NCBI GenBank assembly: GCA_030765455.1
Contig: JAVCCM010000106.1
Location: forward strand, 1 to 33,325
DNA: 33,325 nt
Origin: Candidatus Electryonea clarkiae
GTDB lineage: Bacteria; Electryoneota; Electryoneia; Electryoneales; Electryoneaceae
Direction: 5' to 3'
The stretch's first letter is position 1, and every line of letters starts with the position of its first letter. Below are positions 9,363 to 16,042 of the stretch, in pieces. Both the position numbers and the translations under genes were made by a program. Under the pieces are notes generated by a model that saw only the letters and a program-made list of their open reading frames with translations, did no database searches and was not told the DNA's origin.

Positions 9363-11678
9363 TCATCGTATTAACACAACCTTTATAGTTTCATCTATAT
9401 TTCTAGTTACACTTGCATGGATGAAGTAGATTCCACTGGATAGAGTTGAGCTTTCCAATGTGAAATTGTGAATTCCGGCGGGATGACTTCCGCTGGTGAG
9501 GACGGCTACATTTTGTCCCAGGGTGTTATAGATCATGAGATTAAGATTTGCTGACTGCGGGAGTGAAACTGTTATTTTTGTTTTTGAATTGAATGGATTG
9601 GGATATGGTTCTGTGATAGAGAACTTCTCGGGGATTTTTTCTGTAGGGGGATGCTGAACCGGGTTATGGGGACCGTCGTAGATTAATGCGCCGATGTCAG
9701 CGCGGGTGTTGTCGGGGTCGAGAGGTGAATTTGGAGAACCGGCATTTATCAGGGGGCTGTCCTCCTGGAGGCGATAGTTGTGTCTTTGTGCATCCTCGAA
9801 CAGGGGATCAACATCGATTAGTAGTCCTTCGCCGGTGTTTCCGACGAAAGGATTTTCGGAAAGGACGTTATAGGTTCCTGAATACTCAATCAAGTCCGCT
9901 TCGATTGAGCTGTAGGCACCGTGGAAGAAGCTGTTGCGGATGTTATCAGCGCCGGTGATGGCGGGTTGGTCGTAATCGTTTTCGAAAGCGCGGAAGGTAC
10001 AATTTGTCACGTTTGCATAGAATGTGTTCTCCGGAATTCCTAAATCGATACGTCCTTCGACTACATTGCGCCGGAAATCCATTGAGACAGGAAAATGACC
10101 TCGTTCATCGAAAGCGAATGCTCCCTCAAACCAGCATTCGGATATGGATTTATGATCAAGATCTACATCAGGCCGGTAAAAGCTACAAACACCGCTGTCC
10201 CCTGTCACATGAAACTTTGAGTTCCGAATATAGTCCGGTTGAGGCAGCGCATAGGAATAGCCAGTTACTTCAAGGAAATCCCAGGAGGAATCTGCCTGGA
10301 TTCCGTCATCCTGCCCGGTTGTCTTGTCTTCAATAAGCGGGATGGGCGATGCTGAGGTGAAATTGGCAAATATTCTTACAGGATTTCGTTCAGTACCGTT
10401 GATCAGGAGATCTGATCCGTCAAGTACCAGTTTTCCAAGCTCCATTCCCAGCCTGTGAAAACGTAATGTAGTTCCCGCTCCCAATTCGAGACGTTTACCG
10501 GGCCAGACATGAGTAGCGCCGTAAATGTGAACAGTCTCACCGCGGAAATCTCCAAAAATGGTGTTTTCCGCCATAATTTCCGGGAAATGTGGAGGTGAGG
10601 TAGTGCGAAACCGTTGATCATAAGAGAAATCTTTTTGATAACCGGTGCCTTCGCAATTATCGTTATGCAGATATCCCCGTCTTCCCTGGGCAAGGCTGCC
10701 TCTCAGCCATATCGAGCCCCGTTCATCCGTCTCCCCGGCATGTTCACCATCCGGATCACACCAGACATAACCGTCACCATCGTTGTTCTGATGTTCAAAA
10801 GTGAATGAGCCGTAAGCTAACAGAGCGGCAGTAATGACAATATGTTTCCGAGAATGACCACCGGGCTGATTCAATCCGTTCCCCCTTCCGTTTGGATCAA
10901 CATCTTTGATAATTATGTTTTGTTCACTTACAAGTCCTAGTTTATCGGCATAATTCAAGGGAAAAGAATCCGGAATAGTATATGCAGAGTATGAAGAATA
11001 TATCACATTATCCCAGATTTCCAGGTTTCCCGAGCATCCGATAGTACATGATCCGTTTACAACGCCGTTTATCCCACCGAAACCACTGGGATGAGTGCCC
11101 ATTGAAGCGGCAAGCTGTAAATCTCCCTCAAAATAAATTGCAACATTATTACCGTATGGTATATTTCGTGAATTATCGATACGAGTGGAATCATAAGGTA
11201 TTCCGGTTCGCCACTGCTGTAAAAAACATCCACCGTTTGAACCTTGCAACCTGCTCTGATAATTTCCCCCAACATTTGAAAAATATGTTCCACCTCCGCC
11301 AGCGGCACTAATCAAAGCATTGGGCGGTTCAATAAAAGTATTTGGTAAATTCTGGAAATAAGGCGCATCAAACAGGCTGTCATAAGGAGCCAGGTCACAG
11401 TGGGACACGAGCACAGTATCATAGAAGACCGGTCCTTCCATATTGAGAATTAATTGATCAGCAGTAAGGACTTTACCGTTGACAAATGGATTGCGTACAC
11501 CTGCAGCGAGATCAAAAGGCAATCTTTCATTCAACCGGGTAAGCTCGGTCTCAGAGTAATACAGGAACTGCGATGCCGGACCGATAGATATCTCATCGTC
11601 TTGAGCAAAAACAGGGTGAGCAATCAACCCAATGAAAAGTAATAGCGGGGAAATCAGTATTGAAGCTTTTAGCTGCAT
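9363..11678 (-). CDS. T9SS-exported protein with probable right-handed beta-helix
   Basis: Start chosen at ATG 11678 (771 residues): GGAG lies 8 bases upstream and a signal peptide follows (MQLKASILISPLLLFIGLIAHPVFAQ). Longer in-frame starts up to 11807 add an unlikely hydrophobic leader. The middle and C-terminal thirds have features of parallel beta-helix proteins: GTTLRFHRLGMELGKLVLDGSDLLINGT, a run of short strand-rich turns, and the ending LINAGSPNSPLDPDNT then RADIGAL that often closes such helices. The last 85 residues are a type IX sorting domain whose tail (HASVTRNIDETIKVVLIR) has diverged more than in the other four genes. Binding or cleavage of a polysaccharide is possible, but I see no clear lyase or hydrolase active site. 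First gene of the minus-strand run. Confidence 0.8.
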   Translation of the reverse strand: MQLKASILISPLLLFIGLIAHPVFAQDDEISIGPASQFLYYSETELTRLNERLPFDLAAGVRNPFVNGKVLTADQLILNMEGPVFYDTVLVSHCDLAPYDSLFDAPYFQNLPNTFIEPPNALISAAGGGGTYFSNVGGNYQSRLQGSNGGCFLQQWRTGIPYDSTRIDNSRNIPYGNNVAIYFEGDLQLAASMGTHPSGFGGINGVVNGSCTIGCSGNLEIWDNVIYSSYSAYTIPDSFPLNYADKLGLVSEQNIIIKDVDPNGRGNGLNQPGGHSRKHIVITAALLAYGSFTFEHQNNDGDGYVWCDPDGEHAGETDERGSIWLRGSLAQGRRGYLHNDNCEGTGYQKDFSYDQRFRTTSPPHFPEIMAENTIFGDFRGETVHIYGATHVWPGKRLELGAGTTLRFHRLGMELGKLVLDGSDLLINGTERNPVRIFANFTSASPIPLIEDKTTGQDDGIQADSSWDFLEVTGYSYALPQPDYIRNSKFHVTGDSGVCSFYRPDVDLDHKSISECWFEGAFAFDERGHFPVSMDFRRNVVEGRIDLGIPENTFYANVTNCTFRAFENDYDQPAITGADNIRNSFFHGAYSSIEADLIEYSGTYNVLSENPFVGNTGEGLLIDVDPLFEDAQRHNYRLQEDSPLINAGSPNSPLDPDNTRADIGALIYDGPHNPVQHPPTEKIPEKFSITEPYPNPFNSKTKITVSLPQSANLNLMIYNTLGQNVAVLTSGSHPAGIHNFTLESSTLSSGIYFIHASVTRNIDETIKVVLIR

Positions 11679-11725
11679 GACATACTCCATGGTAGAATTC
11701 CGTAGAATTTTCATGCGGGGGTGCA

Positions 11726-11759
11726 CAAATAATATACAACTTATAATCTGGATTTCAAA
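11726..11759 (-). promoter_or_regulatory. Possible Bacteroidota-type promoter for the surface-protein run
   Basis: Read on the minus strand, TTTG (11759-11756) is followed after 21 bases by TATTATTTG (11734-11726), about 50 bases upstream of the ATG at 11678. This resembles the TTTG / TAnnTTTG promoter of Bacteroidota but is one base off the consensus spacing inside the downstream box. In AT-rich DNA such matches arise by chance, so confidence is low. Confidence 0.2.
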
Positions 11760-11845
11760 TAAAAAATACATAATTAATATGAAACCGCGGAGTTTAATAA
11801 ATTTCATTTACTTTGTTATTACATATTTACATCGATCGATCATTT

Positions 11846-11876
11846 CCCGGACATTTAGTCAGCCGACTGATCCGGG
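11846..11876. repeat. Hairpin with shared 16-bp palindromic core, copy 1
   Basis: CCCGGA (11846-11851) pairs with TCCGGG (11871-11876), and inside it AGTC pairs with GACT around an AGCC loop. The 16-base core AGTCAGCCGACTGATC (11857-11872) recurs exactly at 28299-28314 inside another hairpin. There is no T-run, so it is not a classical terminator here. It may be a dispersed repeat or a structured RNA or protein-binding site. Confidence 0.6.
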
Positions 11877-11974
11877 GCACACTGCATATAACCTTAAGCA
11901 TGTCAAATTCACATTAATTTATACTAATGGTATAAGTTCTCTCCTTTGTCTTAAATTTAGAATTTCTTAAAATT

Positions 11975-12064
11975 TATGTACCTTTTAACCAACAGATAAT
12001 GTATTTTGCCGTTACAATAATTTTTGAATAGAAGTTGGTTACTTTTAATCAACAGATTGTCTTG
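11975..12064 (+). promoter_or_regulatory. Two-box intergenic element, copy A (upstream of the DHH gene)
   Basis: Box 1 (TATGTACCTTTTAACCAACA onward, 11975) and box 2 (TTACTTTTAATCAACAGATT, 12039) resemble each other (shared core ACnTTTTAAnCAACAGAT) and lie about 62 bases apart. A diverged version of the whole arrangement with nearly the same spacing lies upstream of the exopolysaccharide unit at 13261. The position before two plus-strand units suggests a shared regulatory site or leader. The binding factor is unknown. Confidence 0.4.
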
Positions 12065-12214
12065 ATTATTGCATTGACTGTTTTGATCTGAGAACAATTT
12101 TAAATACTTGCTTCAGAGATTCATGCATAGTTAATTCCCCAGTTCTTTCTTTATTATTCAGTATTTTAATACAATTACTTTGCTCTTGGAAACAAACTTT
12201 ATAAAGAGGATATC

Positions 12215-13090
12215 ATGAAACTAATCACCAGATTAGATATTGATGGATTACTTTGTGCCGCGATGATTTATAAGAAACAATTAATTTCATCCATCAGGTT
12301 TGCTACTCCGAAACAGATTGAAGAACGTTTCATTGATATTGAACAAAATGACTGTATCGCTCACCTTCCATTCCATCCGGATGCAGGGCTCTGGTTTCAT
12401 CATCATGATTATGAACTACTTGACGATGAATTGATGCGAAGAGTAAAAGGCAAATGGGGGCAGGCAAAAAGCACTGCTCAACTTGTATATGATTATTACG
12501 ATTCCCCTGACTTCGAGCAACATAAACCAATCCTTGATGAAGTTAATAGAATCTATAGTGCAGAAATCACAGAAGAGGACATTCTCGATCCAAGTGGATG
12601 GATGCTGCTGTATTGCTCACTTGATCCTCATTTACCACAGGATATTGACCTGGGTGAAAAGATCATTAAGTACATTTGCGATGGAAAAACAGCCGATCAA
12701 ATCCTTGATATTCCGGTGATTGCAGAGAAAGCGATACGCTATTATAAGTCCAATAAGGAATTTGAGGCGGAGCTTGTAGATCATACAGAAATGCATGGTA
12801 AAGTTATAGTTTCAGATTTTCGTGGTCATGATAAACCGCCCCGAGGCAATCGTTTTCTTGCATTCCAAAAATATCCGAAGGGTAATGTATTTCTTAGAAT
12901 AGATAATATCGGGAAAAAGCACCAGGTATTGGTTTCCGTTAGTAAAAGTGTATTTGACCATAGCTGTGAAACACACTTGGGGCACTTGATGTCACTTTTC
13001 GCCGGAGGTGGCGCTGAGGGTGCAGGAAGCTGTCCCCTGAAGAGAAATAATGCGGATGAAAGCATAGAGAGAATCATCGATTTCCTTTAA
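12215..13090 (+). CDS. DHH-family phosphoesterase, exopolyphosphatase-like
   Basis: 291 residues, start ATG 12215 with AGAGGA about 5 bases upstream. The N-terminus TRLDIDGLLCA (Asp8, Asp10) matches the first metal-binding motif of DHH phosphoesterases, and WFHHHDYE (His62-64, Asp65) stands where family members have WFDHH. The C-terminal half is a DHHA1-like domain ending in FAGGGAEGAGSC (residues 262-272). Length and layout match proteins annotated as DHH exopolyphosphatase in Deltaproteobacteria-like genomes. The family cleaves phosphodiester or phosphoanhydride bonds of short oligonucleotides, cyclic dinucleotides or polyphosphate; the substrate here cannot be told. Two deviations stand out: the first residue of the DHH motif is His rather than Asp, and the usual GGGH of DHHA1 is GGGA. 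Cytoplasmic; apparently transcribed alone. Confidence 0.8.
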   Translation: MKLITRLDIDGLLCAAMIYKKQLISSIRFATPKQIEERFIDIEQNDCIAHLPFHPDAGLWFHHHDYELLDDELMRRVKGKWGQAKSTAQLVYDYYDSPDFEQHKPILDEVNRIYSAEITEEDILDPSGWMLLYCSLDPHLPQDIDLGEKIIKYICDGKTADQILDIPVIAEKAIRYYKSNKEFEAELVDHTEMHGKVIVSDFRGHDKPPRGNRFLAFQKYPKGNVFLRIDNIGKKHQVLVSVSKSVFDHSCETHLGHLMSLFAGGGAEGAGSCPLKRNNADESIERIIDFL

Positions 13091-13189
13091 TTAGAAAGAG
13101 AAGGCGACTCGTGACTCATGATAGGTTTCTTCTTCAAAAGCCATCCACATGTCGTTGTTGAACCACAGCGGTTTGGCATATAATTTTAC
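13091..13189 (-). pseudogene. Possible C-terminal remnant of an outer-membrane protein
   Basis: Directly after the DHH stop codon, the minus strand has 31 open codons ending in RVAFSF and a stop at 13093-13091. The peptide is rich in aromatic and alternating residues (PLWFNNDMWMAFEEETYHES) and ends in Phe, as outer-membrane barrels do. No start codon or upstream continuation exists: the frame meets a stop just beyond 13189. It may be the surviving 3' end of a lost gene, or chance. A homology search of the 31 residues would settle it. Confidence 0.25.
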
Positions 13190-13449
13190 TTAAATCACTC
13201 AAAATCTTTGCCAAAAATATCAGTTCTCTCCATCCCGCCAATATATCTTTCTTGCATAATTATGTACCTTTTGACGACCAGAAAAGGTATTTTGTCAAGA
13301 CAGTGTTTTGATAAGAGACTTTTTACCTTGAACCGGGAGATTGCTTTGTTCCTTGTAAAAACTACTTTGTCTCTCATAATGGTGGCTTTGCTATATAAGC
13401 CAATAGGGAGTTTTCAAAATTAAATTTTTCATAGAAAGACGCAAGTACA
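13190..13449. other. Intergenic region upstream of the exopolysaccharide unit
   Basis: No supported gene; the short frames on either strand (for example around 13195-13423) lack ribosome sites and look like chance. The region carries element copy B (13261-13348). TTGTAA (13353-13358) and CATAAT (13375-13380), 16 bases apart, could be a weak promoter for the eight-gene unit starting at 13450. Confidence 0.6.
13261..13348 (+). promoter_or_regulatory. Two-box intergenic element, copy B (upstream of the exopolysaccharide unit)
   Basis: TATGTACCTTTTGACGACCA at 13261 aligns with box 1 of copy A, and TTACCTTGAACCGGGAGATT at 13323 aligns with box 2; the box-to-box distance is 62 here and 64 in copy A. 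GTATTTTG follows box 1 in both. Similarity is clear over the boxes and patchy between them. It may coordinate the DHH gene with the exopolysaccharide unit. Confidence 0.4.
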
Positions 13450-14733
13450 GTGTCATTTAGATTGATCAAATTTATTGTCGGCATATTGTTAATGCTCCCT
13501 TTTTGGTTGGAAGCTTCGGGCGGCAAAAGCGACAGTACAGGTATTGGATCTGACTGGGAATTCAGAATACGCGAATTGAATGAGAAGCGTGATTTTTCAG
13601 AAGATGCTAAATCTTTTACTTATGCATTGTTACGAGCACGAAATAGCCTCCAAATACATCGGTCATCTACTCGTCTATATCTCCAGATACAATATCCTCA
13701 TGTCCTGGGTTGGGATTCTCATAACTTTGACGAGAAATCTACCGTTGATTTACACCAGGCATGGATTGGTATTAATCTGGCAAATAACAATTCATGGTTA
13801 CTTTCACTCGGCAGAATGGAATTAAGGTATTCTGATGAACGATTAGTAAGCCCTGTGGATTGGAGTAATTACGGTCGGGTTTTTGACTGTATCCGGCTGC
13901 AATACCAAACGAATTCGTTATGGGCAGATATGTTTTTCTCATCCCAGTCCGAGCGATCTTTCTCAAGCTGGCCTGAATCAGCTCCAGAGGATTATTTTTA
14001 TGGTATTTGGGGAGGAAACAAGGATCGCGAATTTGAATTTTTCTTCCTGGTAAACAATTTATATTTAAAAACTCCTGAGAGGAAATGGCGGCAGTATTTA
14101 CAACAATTCACGGCAGGTTCTAATTATTCTCTCCAGGTTTTGAATGATATGAAAATACAAACGGATATAGCATATCAATTCGGTTATGAAAAAGAATCGG
14201 AACTTTCAAGTTCAGGAGATCAAAAATCAGCTATTTCTGCATACCTTGTAAGGCTTACCCTGATGTATTCACCTGATATTCTTTATATTTCCAATATAAA
14301 AGGTGGAATTGATATCACTTCAGGTGATGATATCATTACAGAAGAAAGAAGAGAAAACTTTGATAACCTCTATCATGATTATCACAGGTATAACGGGGCA
14401 TTAGATATCTTCAAAGACGGTTATGATTTCGGGTTGATGGATGTTTTTCTTGGTGCAGATATTCTTCCAAAATCGAACAGCAAAGTTTCAATAGAATACC
14501 ATTTATTCAGATCTGCACAATCCTTCGTCAGGGATGGATTGTTTAGTTCATCGCCGCTTTATCTTGGAAACGAAATAGATTTAATAGCACTATATAAGCC
14601 AATTCCTGAGATTGAAGCAGAAATTGGAATGAATCACTTCTATAGTTTCACAGACTGGAATGATGAAGGAACCGGAAATCCCTGGTTTTATTATATTCAG
14701 ATTAAAACCTACCTTGAACTAATTCTCCAGTAG
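13450..14733 (+). CDS. Alginate-export-family outer-membrane porin, first of two
   Basis: 427 residues from a GTG start at 13450, with a signal peptide (MSFRLIKFIVGILLMLPFWLEASG). The body matches the alginate-export (AlgE-like) beta-barrel family: GRMELRYSDERLVSPVDWSN followed by YGRVFDCIRLQY (about 121-152), then WADMFFSSQSER and EDYFYGIWGG, and the late NEIDLIALYKP strand pattern. Family members are 18-stranded outer-membrane channels for anionic polysaccharide; this one is of usual length. It opens the eight-gene unit and ends three bases before a paralogue. The ribosome site is weak (an AGAAAGA stretch well upstream), so expression may rely on a leader. The transported polymer is unknown; a general carbohydrate porin is an alternative. 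Confidence 0.8.
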   Translation: MSFRLIKFIVGILLMLPFWLEASGGKSDSTGIGSDWEFRIRELNEKRDFSEDAKSFTYALLRARNSLQIHRSSTRLYLQIQYPHVLGWDSHNFDEKSTVDLHQAWIGINLANNNSWLLSLGRMELRYSDERLVSPVDWSNYGRVFDCIRLQYQTNSLWADMFFSSQSERSFSSWPESAPEDYFYGIWGGNKDREFEFFFLVNNLYLKTPERKWRQYLQQFTAGSNYSLQVLNDMKIQTDIAYQFGYEKESELSSSGDQKSAISAYLVRLTLMYSPDILYISNIKGGIDITSGDDIITEERRENFDNLYHDYHRYNGALDIFKDGYDFGLMDVFLGADILPKSNSKVSIEYHLFRSAQSFVRDGLFSSSPLYLGNEIDLIALYKPIPEIEAEIGMNHFYSFTDWNDEGTGNPWFYYIQIKTYLELILQ

Positions 14734-14736
14734 ATT

Positions 14737-16035
14737 ATGGATATGTTTATCAATCATATACGTATAATATCCTACCTAAAACGCATAGCGGTTTGTATTC
14801 TCCTTTCAATTTCACTGATATCCCAAGTTATAGCTGCACCGGTATCAACTGTTTCTAACCTTGATTTTCGCGGACGAAGCGAAATTGCCGGCGAGTATTC
14901 AGATGACTCTTATGAAAAATATTCCGACCTGCGGCTGACCTGGGGAACTCTACTGAAATCTGAGTATTTACATAGCTACGTTCAATTCCAGGTGCCATAC
15001 AGGATGGGTACCGATTCCAGGATAACATCTGGCGATCCGATACTGGAAATCAATTCTTCATGGATTGAAATACAGAATCTTTTGTCCAACTCATTGAGCT
15101 TAAAAGCTGGACGATTTTCCATGAACTATGGTGACGGCAAACTGATTGGAAGCGAACCCTGGAATGAGAGAGAACGAGTATTTGACGGATTATTAATGCA
15201 ATCAGGGAATGATAGTTTATGGGCTGATATGTTCATTACAAAACAATCTCAAAGAAACAATCCTCAAAGTGATGAGAGTGCAAAAGAGGATTATTTCGCT
15301 GGAATTTGGGCAGGGTATTCCCCAATAGCTATTGAATCCTTTTTCCTGGTATCGCTCAACTCAGCTAATCCCACAGTAAACAAGTGGCGACGTATCGAAC
15401 GCCGTCAAACATTCGGTGTTCTGTATTCGCTTGAGAACTATAACAAATTAGATGTTTCCGCTCGAGGTGCATTACAAACAGGTTTAAAAAAAGATTATCG
15501 CATTCTCCAGCAAGACCGGACGATATCTGCCTATCAATATTCTGCCACAGTTGCTTACAATAGTTCAGTGAGATTGCAGCCGAAAATTAGCGCCGGGATA
15601 GATATCAGCAGTGGTGATGATCCAAATACTCATTCTGAGGAAGCATTCGATAATCTGTATTATGATCGACATGCAAGATTCGGTGATCTTGATATGTTCA
15701 CCAAGTCTGTTTTTAATAATGGTCTTCGTGACAGATTCATTCAAATTGAAGTTAATCCTCTGAAAGACTTAGAAATGCAAATTGCATTGCATCGTTTCGA
15801 CTGGATGCAAAATATTGAGTTTGCTACCAATTCAAGTGACAGGGAAAGTCTGCAAATAGGAAATGAAATCGATTTTAAAATCGAATATTCTCCAAATAAT
15901 GAGATAAGCGTCTTATCAGGAATCGCCTATTTTTCAACCTTGAATACTAAAGGTATTGGAACAACGGCAAGGAACAACTTTAGATGCTACATCCAGATAA
16001 AAGCTGTTTTTAACGTCCTTACTGGAAAAGGTTGA
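14737..16035 (+). CDS. Alginate-export-family outer-membrane porin, second of two
   Basis: 432 residues, tandem paralogue of the previous protein, with a signal peptide (hydrophobic stretch RIAVCILLSISLISQVIAA at about 16-34). Shared signatures include GRFSMNYGDGKLIGSEPWNE then RERVFDG (about 125-151), WADMFITKQSQR, EDYFAGIWAG, ISAGIDISSGDDPN and EAFDNLYYDRHARFGDLDMF. The last two motifs match the other porin (GGIDITSGDD, ENFDNLYHDYHRYNGALDIF) almost residue for residue, so they may be loops or constriction elements important to function. Separated from its neighbours by only 3 and 1 to 7 bases, it is clearly co-transcribed. Two divergent tandem barrels could form a heteromeric or two-substrate exit. 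An internal ATG is possible but the first is kept. Confidence 0.8.
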   Translation: MDMFINHIRIISYLKRIAVCILLSISLISQVIAAPVSTVSNLDFRGRSEIAGEYSDDSYEKYSDLRLTWGTLLKSEYLHSYVQFQVPYRMGTDSRITSGDPILEINSSWIEIQNLLSNSLSLKAGRFSMNYGDGKLIGSEPWNERERVFDGLLMQSGNDSLWADMFITKQSQRNNPQSDESAKEDYFAGIWAGYSPIAIESFFLVSLNSANPTVNKWRRIERRQTFGVLYSLENYNKLDVSARGALQTGLKKDYRILQQDRTISAYQYSATVAYNSSVRLQPKISAGIDISSGDDPNTHSEEAFDNLYYDRHARFGDLDMFTKSVFNNGLRDRFIQIEVNPLKDLEMQIALHRFDWMQNIEFATNSSDRESLQIGNEIDFKIEYSPNNEISVLSGIAYFSTLNTKGIGTTARNNFRCYIQIKAVFNVLTGKG

Positions 16036-16042
16036 GGTGAGG

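Larger units (their letters stand above)
11679..12214. other. Divergent intergenic region, 536 bp, AT-rich
   Basis: No convincing gene. Short frames here lack ribosome sites and protein-like composition. The region separates the minus-strand surface-protein run from the DHH gene and so must carry start signals in both directions. It holds a GC-rich hairpin (11846-11876) and a two-box element (11975-12064), listed separately. A TTGACT at 12076-12081 followed by T/A-rich sequence could be part of a plus-strand promoter, but this is weak. Confidence 0.7.

Noticed and set aside
11632..11970. 112-codon plus-strand frame crossing into the intergenic region
   Set aside because: It overlaps the signal peptide of the beta-helix gene, lacks a ribosome site and has a random composition.
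11975..12064. A known riboswitch class
   Set aside because: No recognisable conserved core of common classes (for example TPP, cobalamin or c-di-GMP) was seen; only the box repeats are supported.
13195..13423. Small frames on both strands in the intergenic region upstream of the porins
   Set aside because: No ribosome sites; the DNA there is better explained by the repeated two-box element.
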